Origin: Priestia filamentosa
Lineage (GTDB): Bacteria > Bacillota > Bacilli > Bacillales > Bacillaceae_H
Assembly (NCBI RefSeq): GCF_900177535.1
Contig: NZ_FXAJ01000007.1
Span: forward strand, 124,001-188,000
Length of the DNA stretch: 64,000 bases
Direction of reading: 5' to 3'
Made by a program: the position numbers and the translations under genes. The stretch's first letter is position 1. Every line of letters starts with the position of its first letter. Of this stretch, positions 8,645 through 17,235 are shown in pieces. The notes beneath the pieces were generated by a model that was given only the letters and a program-made list of their open reading frames with translations, did no database searches and was not told where the DNA came from.

Positions 8645-9856
8645 TTAAATAGATATTTTTTTATCAGTTGATTCGTAAAATTTATGATGAAGAGCTTCGC
8701 GGGCCTTTTCAATACCCTGGTTAAATTGGATAAGGGCTTTACGTCTTATTTCTATCGTTTGCTTGATCGCTTCATTAATCTTTTCATCAGCACGGTCAGT
8801 TAGAGCATTCAGTTCATGCGCAACGGAAAGCCCAGCTACATTCCCTTGAGCCTTAGCGACTTTAGCGCTTTCAACTCCTGTAATATTACCAGCTACATAC
8901 AATCCTTTAAGGTTTGTTTGCATGCGTTCATTATGCAAAGGTACATGTCCCCCTAATTCTGGAACATAGGAGAAAGAACATCCTGCAACTGCAGCGAGTT
9001 CAGACATCGGAGTAAGTCCTCCTGCTATACACACAAAGTCGGCCTCTATCACTTTCTCCGTTCCAGATATAACCGTTCCAGTAGCCGAAATATTAGCAAT
9101 ACGTACACCTTCTACTTGTTCCTCTCCAACAATTTCAAGGGCTGTTTTGCGTAATTGAATAGGAATCCCCCACATTTTGAACCCATTCTTAGGATATAAA
9201 CGTGCCCCAAGTTTTGGACTTACCCACTTTCCACCAAACCTTATTAAAGGTGAAGGAGCTAAATGTGAAAGTCTTAAAAGTGACTCCATCATTTTCTCTG
9301 GATTGGATAACTCCCCAGATATAAGACTAGGAGGTGGAAGTAGAATATTCTCAATGCGAACCCCGCATAGTTGCAATTCACGAGAAATGGCTACTGACAG
9401 AACATTAACACCAATAATAACTCCCTTCTCTCCTGCTTTTACACGATGAACATTTCCCATCACCTGTGCCGCTCCAATTGACATCACCCCAGGGAGAGTC
9501 CATCCTGGGATAGGGATAGGGGTTTCTGAGGCCCCTGTAGCAAGTAAGAGACATTTAGATTCAATTATCTTATCTGTAGTGTATACACACCATCCAGTTT
9601 CCAATTTAACTAAATCATAAACAGATACTCCACACAGGATATTTACACCTACTTTGATGGCACGATCATAAAGTTTTTTTGCTTCTTCAATTCCATTTAC
9701 CCACTTACCATCAGGCTCTTCATGTAACTGTCCTAATAGACGGCCTCCTGGCTTCACAAATTCATCAATTATATATACTTTTAATCCATGTTCAGCTGCT
9801 GAAATAGCTGCTCCTAAACCAGCCGGTCCCGCGCCAACAATTACAAGATCAATCAT
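8645..9856 (-). CDS. FAD-dependent pyridine nucleotide-disulfide oxidoreductase-type subunit
   Basis: 403 aa. An N-terminal FAD-binding motif (IDLVIVGAGPAGLGAAISA), a central second nucleotide-binding region and a C-terminal GLYVAGNITGVESA motif place it with the alpha subunits of HcnB/octopine oxidase/D-hydroxyproline dehydrogenase-type complexes. It overlaps the upstream 2Fe-2S gene by four bases (ATGA), so the two should be co-translated. The presumed partners are the 2Fe-2S proteins at 9853-10457 and the DAO-type subunit at 12630-13823. The complex would oxidise an amino or imino acid and pass electrons through the Fe-S centres to the respiratory chain. The substrate is inferred only from neighbours. 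Confidence 0.85.
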   Translation of the reverse strand: MIDLVIVGAGPAGLGAAISAAEHGLKVYIIDEFVKPGGRLLGQLHEEPDGKWVNGIEEAKKLYDRAIKVGVNILCGVSVYDLVKLETGWCVYTTDKIIESKCLLLATGASETPIPIPGWTLPGVMSIGAAQVMGNVHRVKAGEKGVIIGVNVLSVAISRELQLCGVRIENILLPPPSLISGELSNPEKMMESLLRLSHLAPSPLIRFGGKWVSPKLGARLYPKNGFKMWGIPIQLRKTALEIVGEEQVEGVRIANISATGTVISGTEKVIEADFVCIAGGLTPMSELAAVAGCSFSYVPELGGHVPLHNERMQTNLKGLYVAGNITGVESAKVAKAQGNVAGLSVAHELNALTDRADEKINEAIKQTIEIRRKALIQFNQGIEKAREALHHKFYESTDKKISI

Positions 9857-10188
9857 ACTGATCCTCCTTTAAGGAAAGTTGGGGAAAGAGTTGCATTTGA
9901 ATCGATTCTCATGTTCTCTTCCACTGAAGTCAGGCAAGCTCTCACTGTTCTTTCTCCGTCTATGATTACTCGACATTCAAAGCAATGACCAATATTGCAG
10001 TAGATACCACGCGGGCTAGCCTTATCCTCCTGTTTTCGTAGTGTGCGAACTCCAGATGCAAGCAAAGCAGAGGCAATAGTATCCCCTTCATAAGCTATAT
10101 AGTGCTTCCCATTAAAATAGAAATTTACCTTTTTCTGATCTTCAACATTACCTAACACTGGATGTTCATTAACTCTCATAGACTTCAC
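9853..10188 (-). CDS. 2Fe-2S ferredoxin-type subunit (SoxA-like N-terminal type)
   Basis: 111-aa protein with a beta-grasp ferredoxin fold. Cysteines in YCNIGHCFECRV and ERTVRAC form the C-x4-C-x2-C...C ligand set of a plant-type 2Fe-2S cluster, and VNFYFNGKHYIAYEGDTIASAL is the usual lead-in. Members are the small (gamma) subunits of sarcosine oxidase-like and D-hydroxyproline dehydrogenase complexes. The GTG start overlaps the preceding stop (GTGA), and the downstream FAD subunit overlaps its own end (ATGA). The three genes therefore form one coupled unit. Confidence 0.85.
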   Translation of the reverse strand: MKSMRVNEHPVLGNVEDQKKVNFYFNGKHYIAYEGDTIASALLASGVRTLRKQEDKASPRGIYCNIGHCFECRVIIDGERTVRACLTSVEENMRIDSNATLSPTFLKGGSV

Positions 10189-10457
10189 TTTGTTCCCCCT
10201 CCTAACACCCCAAATGAAACAGGTCTAACAGGAGGACGATAACTAAGTGATACTTCATCGGAAACAGCCGGACCGCCTAATTGCTCTACTAATTTATCAA
10301 TTGTGCCCCGACAAGTACGTCCTCCACAAGGTCCCATTCCCGCCCTTGTTCGTAGCTTTACTTCACGTGAAGAGCATTGAAAACGTTCAACTGTTCCTTT
10401 AATTTCTCCCAGTGTAATTTCCTCACATCTACATACTACGATTTGATTTTCGTTCAT
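10185..10457 (-). CDS. BFD-like 2Fe-2S protein
   Basis: 90-aa protein with the bacterioferritin-associated-ferredoxin-like domain. Ligands are VVCRCEE near the N-terminus and GPCGGRTC about 40 residues later. In related dehydrogenases this domain is the C-terminal part of the alpha subunit; here it is a separate gene translated first. ATG at 10457 follows GGGGGATAAATCC. There is a gap of 316 bases to the upstream racemase gene, so a separate promoter or a processed transcript is possible. Confidence 0.82.
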   Translation of the reverse strand: MNENQIVVCRCEEITLGEIKGTVERFQCSSREVKLRTRAGMGPCGGRTCRGTIDKLVEQLGGPAVSDEVSLSYRPPVRPVSFGVLGGGTK

Positions 10458-10773
10458 TGGATTTATCCCCCATTACTATAAGTTAACCTCATAAACCCGA
10501 AATTCTTCATTCTTTACATTTTTAGAGAAAGACTGAGAACAATCAATCATTGATTAGAAGATATCTAGAAGCTCTCATATAAGTTACAGCTAGATAAATA
10601 AAGAGACATCAACATTCATTCTTTCTAAAATAGATGTACGGTCATCTATCTTTTCCAAAAGAGAACGTTACATGTCTCATCCATTCACACATTAAAAAAT
10701 ATGGTTAAAACAATTAATTAATTGCATGTACATGCTACGTTTACGTTAATTATTTACTAACTCCTTGGTGTTT
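10458..10773. other. Intergenic region with nested inverted repeats
   Basis: No gene seen. GAGACAT (10603-10609) pairs with ATGTCTC (10672-10678), enclosing ATAGATG (10630-10636) pairing with CATCTAT (10643-10649). A separate 12-bp palindrome GCATGTACATGC lies at 10724-10735. There is no T-run, so none of these is a normal terminator. They could be a leader structure or operators for the BFD-like gene. Confidence 0.4.
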
Positions 10774-11568
10774 TTAGATAAAACCGTAATATGGTTTTTG
10801 ACTAGTAGCATAATGAACCCATCTAATCATTGTGATAAAGTCAAACACAGGCATTTTTACTGCTCTTTGGATATCAGCTGCATATGGTGGTAAATCACTA
10901 CATTCAAGCAAAATTGCTCCAATGTCAGGGTTTTCATTTATCATATCTATAGCTGCTTTTATCACTTCTTGTTTTACTTTTTCATTATCAAAAGATCCTC
11001 GGCTTTCAATAATAGCCGAAAACTCTGGTAATCTTCCTAAATCCTTAACGACACAAATACTTGGGTCATCTATACCGCAGCTCTTAAATAAATTTCCCGT
11101 GATTCCATGTGCATCTGCTGTCAACATCCCTATCTTCTGGTTAAGTTTTAATCCCGTTTTAATCCAAGGGACTTGTACAACACTTGAAAGGTAGACTGGA
11201 ATATCAACAGCAGCTGCTACTTTCTCTTGAAAGTTACCAAAAAATCCACACGCAGCACAAATCGCCCTTGCTCCTTCAGCCTCGAACTCTTTTGCTGCTT
11301 TTATAATGTCTCCAAGTAAAGTAGGGTCACCCGCATGAATTCTTTCCTGATTACAGTTTGGAACAACCTTTAACCTTACTGGAAAGTCATAAGTAGATAG
11401 ATTAGCGACGTTTCCCGGTAAAATAGGGTACCAGCACTCATCTAAGTAGAGAATCCCAACTGAATATCCTGCTACATACTGCCCCTTTTTCATCGTAATA
11501 ATCGTGCTTTCTTTTTCCTTCCCTAAATAACCGTATTCACGTTCCTCGTTCACTGCTTTGATAGTCAA
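10774..11568 (-). CDS. Aspartate/glutamate racemase-family protein of unknown substrate
   Basis: 264 aa, cofactor-independent Asp/Glu/hydantoin racemase superfamily, with two catalytic-type cysteines: Cys104/Cys107 in ICAACGFFGNF and Cys223 in LLECSDLPPYA. Members racemise or isomerise by a two-base mechanism. TTG at 11568 is the start, supported by AAGGAGGGG six bases upstream. It lies between a DapA-type lyase and the 2Fe-2S/FAD dehydrogenase genes, the place where hydroxyproline operons encode a proline-racemase-type epimerase. A role in producing the D-isomer for the dehydrogenase is inference; a maleate isomerase-like function is an alternative. Confidence 0.75.
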   Translation of the reverse strand: MTIKAVNEEREYGYLGKEKESTIITMKKGQYVAGYSVGILYLDECWYPILPGNVANLSTYDFPVRLKVVPNCNQERIHAGDPTLLGDIIKAAKEFEAEGARAICAACGFFGNFQEKVAAAVDIPVYLSSVVQVPWIKTGLKLNQKIGMLTADAHGITGNLFKSCGIDDPSICVVKDLGRLPEFSAIIESRGSFDNEKVKQEVIKAAIDMINENPDIGAILLECSDLPPYAADIQRAVKMPVFDFITMIRWVHYATSQKPYYGFI

Positions 11569-11584
11569 TGATGGCCCCTCCTTA

Positions 11585-11620
11585 TAGTTGTAGAGAATAC
11601 ATATGTATTCTCTACAACTA
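11585..11620. repeat. Perfect 36-bp palindrome between the DapA-like and racemase genes
   Basis: TAGTTGTAGAGAATACAT is followed directly by its exact reverse complement, with no spacer. It lies 17 bases upstream of the racemase start and overlaps neither gene. There is no adjacent T-run on either strand. It may act as an mRNA hairpin that sets the ratio of upstream to downstream expression, or as a dimer-binding operator. Confidence 0.9.
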
Positions 11621-11662
11621 CTAATCTCATTCTATTCGCACTTATCTTCTGTCATCTTCGGT

Positions 11663-12595
11663 TTACACTCCGGAAGTAACCTCTTTATCCATTAATTTAA
11701 CTTTGTATCCTAACTTTATCAGTTCCTCTTTAAGCTTCATTTTGATCTCATCAGTAGGTTGGGTTAAAGGCTTTCTCACTTTTCCACCTTTCATTCCGAT
11801 CAAGTCCATGCCTGCTTTTACTGGCCCTGGATATGGATTGCCTTCCGCCTCCATTAAGCCATAAATACCAGATAATTTCCGATTCAAATCACGTGCAGCA
11901 TTTATATCACTTTTCTCAACTGCCAGTTCGTACATTTCTACAAGTTCCTTAGGAAGCAGATTAACAAGGATTCCAAAAGCCCCTTGTCCTCCAACGGAGA
12001 AAGTAGGAAGGATAAAGTGTTCTTCACCCGTAAATACCGTAAAGTTTTCAACATCCTTCGTCAAAGCTACAACCTCACATAAGTGACCAAAATCTGCTGA
12101 CTCCTTGACGCTTACAATGTTTTCTTCCTGACTCAATTCATAAATGGTTTCAGGCGAAATGGTAACGCTAGTTGCTCCTGGATAATTGTAAATAACGATT
12201 CCGACATTTGATTTTGCAGCTACTTCCTTGAAAAATTCACGAATTCCTTCTTCACTTGTCTTATGATAATAAGGAGGTAAAACTAATCCCCATTTAGCAC
12301 CACATTCTGCCGCATAATTGGCAAGTTCAATCGTTTCCTCAGCAGTTGAGCAGCCAACACCTGCCATAATAGGGACTCTTCCCGCAGCATACTCACAACC
12401 AGCCTTAATTAAACTTTTACGTTCGTCTAATGACATAACATGGTACTCTCCTGTTGTGCCTCCAACTAGAAGACCGTGGACTCCACTTTCAACTTGGAAA
12501 TCAATTACTTTCTTATAAGACTGAAAATCAATTGTTTCATCATCATTGAATGGTGTAATTAACGGTACAAAAATTCCTTTTGGTGTGATACTCAT
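11663..12595 (-). CDS. DapA-family aldolase/deaminase (possible 1-pyrroline-4-hydroxy-2-carboxylate deaminase)
   Basis: 310-aa TIM-barrel enzyme of the dihydrodipicolinate synthase/N-acetylneuraminate lyase family. The Schiff-base lysine is Lys164 in VSVKES, Tyr136 lies in IYNYP and the GTTGE loop is at 46-50. It is unlikely to be the biosynthetic DapA, because it lies between an oxidase-type subunit gene and a racemase in a catabolic operon. In hydroxyproline degradation a family member deaminates pyrroline-hydroxycarboxylate to alpha-ketoglutarate semialdehyde, and the neighbouring aldehyde dehydrogenase would suit that. AGGAGG precedes the ATG by eight bases. Exact substrate unproven. Confidence 0.82.
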   Translation of the reverse strand: MSITPKGIFVPLITPFNDDETIDFQSYKKVIDFQVESGVHGLLVGGTTGEYHVMSLDERKSLIKAGCEYAAGRVPIMAGVGCSTAEETIELANYAAECGAKWGLVLPPYYHKTSEEGIREFFKEVAAKSNVGIVIYNYPGATSVTISPETIYELSQEENIVSVKESADFGHLCEVVALTKDVENFTVFTGEEHFILPTFSVGGQGAFGILVNLLPKELVEMYELAVEKSDINAARDLNRKLSGIYGLMEAEGNPYPGPVKAGMDLIGMKGGKVRKPLTQPTDEIKMKLKEELIKLGYKVKLMDKEVTSGV

Positions 12596-12629
12596 TATTT
12601 ATTCCTCCTATTATTTACATTCCTTAGTT

Positions 12630-13823
12630 TTAGACGTTAACAGCTAGTTTTTTTTTGTATCTAGAATAATTCAGCTTATCAATGTTAAAATCGGTTGGCT
12701 CACCTGTAATAAGCTGAGTTACCATTCTTCCAGTGATAGGAGACATGCTAATTCCATCCCCTTCATGTCCACTAGCAATAAAAAATCCAGGTACATGTTC
12801 TACCTCTGATACAATTGGAAGATGGTCTTCAACCCAGGGTCTTACGCCTGCATAGGCTCTGATACAGTTAATATCTTTTAGTTTTGGCAAAAAGCGAATG
12901 GCTCTCTCCGCTATAGCACGCATTACTTCAACTTCTGAGCTAATATCAAATCCTCTAAAGGCCCGATGACCGCCTATCAAAAAGTTATTTGCATCAGTGG
13001 GCTCAATCGTGAAGGCTACATTATGTTTTTCAACTAACTCACTTACATTTCTTTTAAAATTAATATCTTCAAATTTAGATAACATATATCCAAATTCATG
13101 AACTTTTTGACTTGCTACCTTAAACGGCGTTTTTTCAGATATTAATACCATGCCTTTTCTTGGCTTAATCGGGATATGAACTCCTACCATTTGAGCTATT
13201 TTAGGTGACCATACTCCGGCACAATTCACAATTCTTTTGGTTTTAAAGGTACCTCGATCTGTTACTACACTTTCAACTCTTCCTTTGTTATCTAGTGTAA
13301 TATCTTGTACAGAATGATAGTCACAGACTTTCAACCCTAACTTTTTTCCTTCTTCAACAAACGCATAGCATAATTTATAAGGGTTCATAGACGAGTCTAC
13401 CTCTGTCCATATCCCACCAGCTAAATCATCTGCTAAATAGGGCTCAATTTGCTGTAATTCTTGTTTGTCAACCATGCGCATATCATAACCATCTTTAGCT
13501 TGTTCAGAAACATATCCTCTGGCAATTTCTAGCTCTTTATCTGTCTCGCAAACATAGAGACTTCCTCTTGAAGCAAATTCAAAATCTACCGAAAATTCTT
13601 TTGCTAATTGTTTAAAAAGTTGAATACTTGCATAGCCAATTTCAGTGTCAATACCTGGTTTTTTATCGCAAATTAAGGCTACTGCGTCACATCTACTAGA
13701 AGTACCTGATGCAATACCGCCTTTTTCAATTAATGCAACATCCAACCCTTTTTTAGCCAAATGATAGGCTACGCTAGATCCAATTACACCAGCTCCGATG
13801 ACAATAACGTCAAAACTTTCCAT
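12630..13823 (-). CDS. FAD-dependent D-amino-acid oxidase/glycine oxidase-type subunit
   Basis: About 397 aa of the DAO family. The N-terminal FAD motif is FDVIVIGAGVIGSSVAYHLAKKG, the RIVNCAGVWSP strand is in the middle, and the C-terminus has the usual ASGHEGDGISMSP glycine-rich segment. Such proteins are the beta, substrate-oxidising subunits of sarcosine, proline and D-hydroxyproline dehydrogenases. It is probably the partner of the FAD and 2Fe-2S subunits at 8645-10457. The second ATG (13823) is preferred because AGAGGGG then lies seven bases upstream; the ATG at 13829 touches it. It lies 34 bases before the DapA-like gene in the same operon. Confidence 0.85.
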   Translation of the reverse strand: MESFDVIVIGAGVIGSSVAYHLAKKGLDVALIEKGGIASGTSSRCDAVALICDKKPGIDTEIGYASIQLFKQLAKEFSVDFEFASRGSLYVCETDKELEIARGYVSEQAKDGYDMRMVDKQELQQIEPYLADDLAGGIWTEVDSSMNPYKLCYAFVEEGKKLGLKVCDYHSVQDITLDNKGRVESVVTDRGTFKTKRIVNCAGVWSPKIAQMVGVHIPIKPRKGMVLISEKTPFKVASQKVHEFGYMLSKFEDINFKRNVSELVEKHNVAFTIEPTDANNFLIGGHRAFRGFDISSEVEVMRAIAERAIRFLPKLKDINCIRAYAGVRPWVEDHLPIVSEVEHVPGFFIASGHEGDGISMSPITGRMVTQLITGEPTDFNIDKLNYSRYKKKLAVNV

Positions 13824-13860
13824 TTGCATTCCCCTCTAAAAAAGAATGGTTTAAATACTC

Positions 13861-15381
13861 TTATTTCCCCTCAAAGAACCCTGATGGTTCTACTTTAAGA
13901 TTTACATTAATTTGTTTGGTTTCTAGATACTCCTCAAAGCCATACGTTCCTAAATCTCTTCCAATTCCACTCTGCTTGTAGCCTCCCCAAGGAGCCTCAT
14001 TAAACGTTGGATGATACGTATTAATCCATGTAATCCCTGCACGTAAACCGCGAATGACACGTTGCGCTTTCGCTCCATCTTGTGAGAACACAGCTCCTGC
14101 TAAGCCAAAGTCTGTTCCATTAGCTAGTTCAATAGCTTCTTCTTCTGTTGTAAAGGTCTGAATAACTAAGACAGGTCCAAAAATCTCTTCTTGTACAATT
14201 CTCATATCAGGTTTCGTATCACCAAAAATTGTAGGTTCAACAAAGTACCCTTTACCAAACTCTCCTTCAACAATTCGGTTACCACCGCAAAGTAAGGTAG
14301 CTCCTTCATTTTTTCCAATCTCGATATAATTAAGAACGGTATTCATATGGTCTTCTGAAACAAGTGGACCCATTTCAATACCATCCATCCAACCAGGACC
14401 TACTTTAATCATCTTGGCACGTTTTACTAGCTCAGATACAAAACGATCATATAAGCTTTCTTCTAATAGTAGACGGGAGCCCGCTGAACAAACTTGACCT
14501 TGGTTTGCGAATATAGCATATAATGCATAATCAACGGCTGTGTCGAACTCTGCATCAGCAAAAACGATATTAGGGGATTTACCTCCTAACTCTAGACTGA
14601 TATTTTTCACAGTATCAGCTGCTGATTTCATTAATCTAATGCCTGTATCAGTACCACCAGTAAAGGAAATCTTATCAACATCCGGATTAGCAACTAATTC
14701 TGCTCCAACCTTACTTCCGGCTCCTAACACTAGATTTACAACACCTGGTGGAAATCCTACTTCATCAATAATTTCAAATAAACGAATGAGAGAAAGCGGT
14801 GTTTGCTGAGCTGGCTTGACTACTACTGTGCATCCAGCAGCAAGGGCAGCTGCAATTTTCTGATTAGCCATTACTAATGGATAGTTCCATGGAACAATAA
14901 TGCCCACAACCCCAATCGCTTCACGAACGACCATTGCTTGAATATCGTCCGGAACGTCATATGTTTGACCATGAGGCTTCGTTGCTAACCCAGCATAATA
15001 ACGCAATTGATTTACCGCATCCTCAACATCAGCTATTGATTCTCGTAATGTTTTTCCATTGTTCAATGTATCTAAATAAGCAAATTCTTCTTTTCTCTCT
15101 TCTAATTTATTTGAGATTTGAAGAAGAAGTTCTGCACGATCTCGAGCTCTACTATTCATCCATCCATCTTCATAAAATGCCTTCCTAGCAGCTGCGATAG
15201 CCTTTTTGGCATCTACTTCTGTTCCTTCAGTAACAGTTCCAATTACTTTACTATTTGCAGGATTGATAATTTCCCTTGTTTGATTTCCTTCACTTAATGT
15301 CCATTCACCATTGATATACATCTTTTGGGTAATATCGTTGCTAATTAAGGCTGATTCAACTTCATTTATGATTAGATTCAT
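13861..15381 (-). CDS. NAD(P)-dependent aldehyde dehydrogenase
   Basis: 506-aa ALDH-superfamily enzyme. The cofactor and active-site motifs are GIIVPWNYPLVMANQKIAAA, ELGGKSPNIVF and the nucleophile Cys in NQGQVCSAGSRLL. As first gene of the operon with the oxidase-type subunit, DapA-like enzyme and racemase, it could oxidise alpha-ketoglutarate semialdehyde to alpha-ketoglutarate. Overall similarity is to betaine-aldehyde and gamma-aminobutyraldehyde type dehydrogenases, so other amino-aldehydes cannot be excluded. GGGGAGAGAGTA precedes the ATG. The promoter upstream carries the shared 18-bp element. Confidence 0.9.
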   Translation of the reverse strand: MNLIINEVESALISNDITQKMYINGEWTLSEGNQTREIINPANSKVIGTVTEGTEVDAKKAIAAARKAFYEDGWMNSRARDRAELLLQISNKLEERKEEFAYLDTLNNGKTLRESIADVEDAVNQLRYYAGLATKPHGQTYDVPDDIQAMVVREAIGVVGIIVPWNYPLVMANQKIAAALAAGCTVVVKPAQQTPLSLIRLFEIIDEVGFPPGVVNLVLGAGSKVGAELVANPDVDKISFTGGTDTGIRLMKSAADTVKNISLELGGKSPNIVFADAEFDTAVDYALYAIFANQGQVCSAGSRLLLEESLYDRFVSELVKRAKMIKVGPGWMDGIEMGPLVSEDHMNTVLNYIEIGKNEGATLLCGGNRIVEGEFGKGYFVEPTIFGDTKPDMRIVQEEIFGPVLVIQTFTTEEEAIELANGTDFGLAGAVFSQDGAKAQRVIRGLRAGITWINTYHPTFNEAPWGGYKQSGIGRDLGTYGFEEYLETKQINVNLKVEPSGFFEGK

Positions 15382-15437
15382 TACTCTCTCCCCTTCTCCA
15401 TTATTTGATAACTAATTTCTAATATGTGATTAATTTA

Positions 15438-15481
15438 AAGATAAAATATATTACTCATCGTTACATTGGACACTGTGTAAG
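15438..15481 (-). promoter_or_regulatory. Predicted regulated promoter of the aldehyde dehydrogenase operon (shared box, site 2)
   Basis: Plus-strand CATTGGACACTGTGTAAG at 15464-15481, 20 bases, then the minus-strand -10 TATCTT at 15443-15438. The first 17 bases of the box are identical to site 4 near 21.05 kb. The operon starts 57 bases downstream of the -10. Confidence 0.65.
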
Positions 15482-15635
15482 AAGTAGAGACTTGTAAATT
15501 AGACACGTATCAAGAATGCTCAGTACACATTCCAGCAATTATTGATGAGATAAGGTATGAATCCTGTTATTTCCCTCTATATGACTATCCCTCTGGTCAA
15601 AACTAAACAATTAGGCTAATTTTTTAGAAATAAAA

Positions 15636-15680
15636 ATAACCAACGATATCTTCATTAAATTTCAAGATAGCGTTGGTTAT
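15636..15680 (-). terminator. Terminator of the AGCS symporter gene
   Basis: ATAACCAACG.TATCTT pairs with its complement across an 11-base loop with one mismatch, followed on the minus strand by TTTTTATTT. The rest of 15482-15750 contains no gene I can support. Confidence 0.8.
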
Positions 15681-15750
15681 CGGTAGATTTTAAAAACATC
15701 AATCATTTACTTTTGAGTTATAACGCAAAGAATTTACAAACGGATTTTTA

Positions 15751-17235
15751 TCATGATGAAATAACTTTCCGATCCTTTCGTTCAGCATCTTCTTTTTCAA
15801 GGCTTTCTTTTTCCCAAAACTCTGCATCCGAAATTCCTACCTTTGTAGGGTCAAATACAGGATTTTTCCCTTCTTTCTTTTGTCTCTCATAATCTTTTAA
15901 TACTTTTAGGGCCGTTTTGGTAAGCAGGAAAATACTAAAAAGGTTTAACCAAGCCATAATACCAAAACCTAAGTCACCTAATGCCCAAGCAAATGCAGAC
16001 GTATTTATACTGCAATAAAAAACAGTGATCAACAACGCTATCCTTAAAACATGTTTAGGCCAAACTAACTTTACTTTTCGATTTCGATTAAGAAAAGCTA
16101 AATTTGTATCTGCCATATAAAAGTAAGTTATAAGTGTCGTAAATGCAAAGAATAGAATAGCAATCGCAATGAAAGGAGCGCCAAAGCCCGGGATTACTGA
16201 TTCAACAGCATTTTGAGTATAAATTGGACCTGGCTCATGATTTCCAAGGTTATTTACAATAGGTTGTTTTCCTTCTGGTGTTACATTATACATACCTGTG
16301 ACAAGGATCATAAACGCAGTTGCTGAACAAATAATTAATGTATCAATATATACTGAGAAAGCTTGAACTAATCCTTGTTTGGCAGGATGGGACACTTCTG
16401 TAGCAGCAGGATAAAATGTTTCACTACCAAACCCAGCTGCATTAGCAAAAGTCCCCCTTTTTACTCCCCATGTAATAGCTGATCCAATAATTCCACCAAA
16501 CGCAGCATGTGTACCAAAGGCGCTTGTAAAAATAAGCACAAACATTTCAGGAATTTTAGAGGCATTAGCAACTAAAACGATGATACAAACGATAATGTAA
16601 GCACTAGCCATAAAGGGAACAATAACCTCAGCTGTTTTTGCAATTCGTTTGACGCCTCCAAAAATAATAAATGAAAGCGCAACCACTAATACGATCCCTG
16701 TAAATACTGGCTCTACACCAAATGCAGTATTCATAGCCGAAGCAACAGTATTTACTTGAACACCTGGTATTAAAATGGATGCTACAATCATCGTTATAAC
16801 AGCAAACAATACTGCTAACCACTTTAGCTTTAAACCTTTTTCAATATAGTAAGGTGTGCCACCTCGAAACTCTCCATCTAATTTTCTTTTATATACTTGC
16901 GCAAGCGTTGTTTCAATAAATGAGGTGCATGCTCCTAAACAGGTCATAAACCACATCCAAAATACAGCACCAGGTCCTCCATATGCAATTGCAGTAGCTA
17001 CCCCTGCGATTGTTCCTACTCCTACCCGACTTGATATAGATAATGCTAAAGCCTGAAAAGAAGATACTCCAGCTTCAGAACTTTTGCTTTCAAATACTAG
17101 TTTTATCATATCCTTAAAAAGTCTAAACTGAAGAAAACGAGTAGCAATTGAGTAAAATAAACCTAATCCAAGTAAGGTATAAACCAGTACAGGACTCCAA
17201 ACATAACTATTTAACCAATTTACTAATGTCTCCAT
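15751..17235 (-). CDS. Sodium:alanine (AGCS family) symporter
   Basis: About 494-aa inner-membrane transporter with roughly eleven hydrophobic segments. The family signature lies around RVGVGTIAGVATAIAYGGPG, and GFGSETFYPAATEVSHP lies in the middle. AGCS members import alanine, glycine or related amino acids with Na+. The position between an omega-aminotransferase and an amino-acid-dehydrogenase operon, plus a shared promoter element, suggests it brings in the substrate of this cluster. The start is the internal ATG at 17235, seven bases after GAGGGGT. The transcript has its own promoter and terminator. Confidence 0.93.
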   Translation of the reverse strand: METLVNWLNSYVWSPVLVYTLLGLGLFYSIATRFLQFRLFKDMIKLVFESKSSEAGVSSFQALALSISSRVGVGTIAGVATAIAYGGPGAVFWMWFMTCLGACTSFIETTLAQVYKRKLDGEFRGGTPYYIEKGLKLKWLAVLFAVITMIVASILIPGVQVNTVASAMNTAFGVEPVFTGIVLVVALSFIIFGGVKRIAKTAEVIVPFMASAYIIVCIIVLVANASKIPEMFVLIFTSAFGTHAAFGGIIGSAITWGVKRGTFANAAGFGSETFYPAATEVSHPAKQGLVQAFSVYIDTLIICSATAFMILVTGMYNVTPEGKQPIVNNLGNHEPGPIYTQNAVESVIPGFGAPFIAIAILFFAFTTLITYFYMADTNLAFLNRNRKVKLVWPKHVLRIALLITVFYCSINTSAFAWALGDLGFGIMAWLNLFSIFLLTKTALKVLKDYERQKKEGKNPVFDPTKVGISDAEFWEKESLEKEDAERKDRKVISS

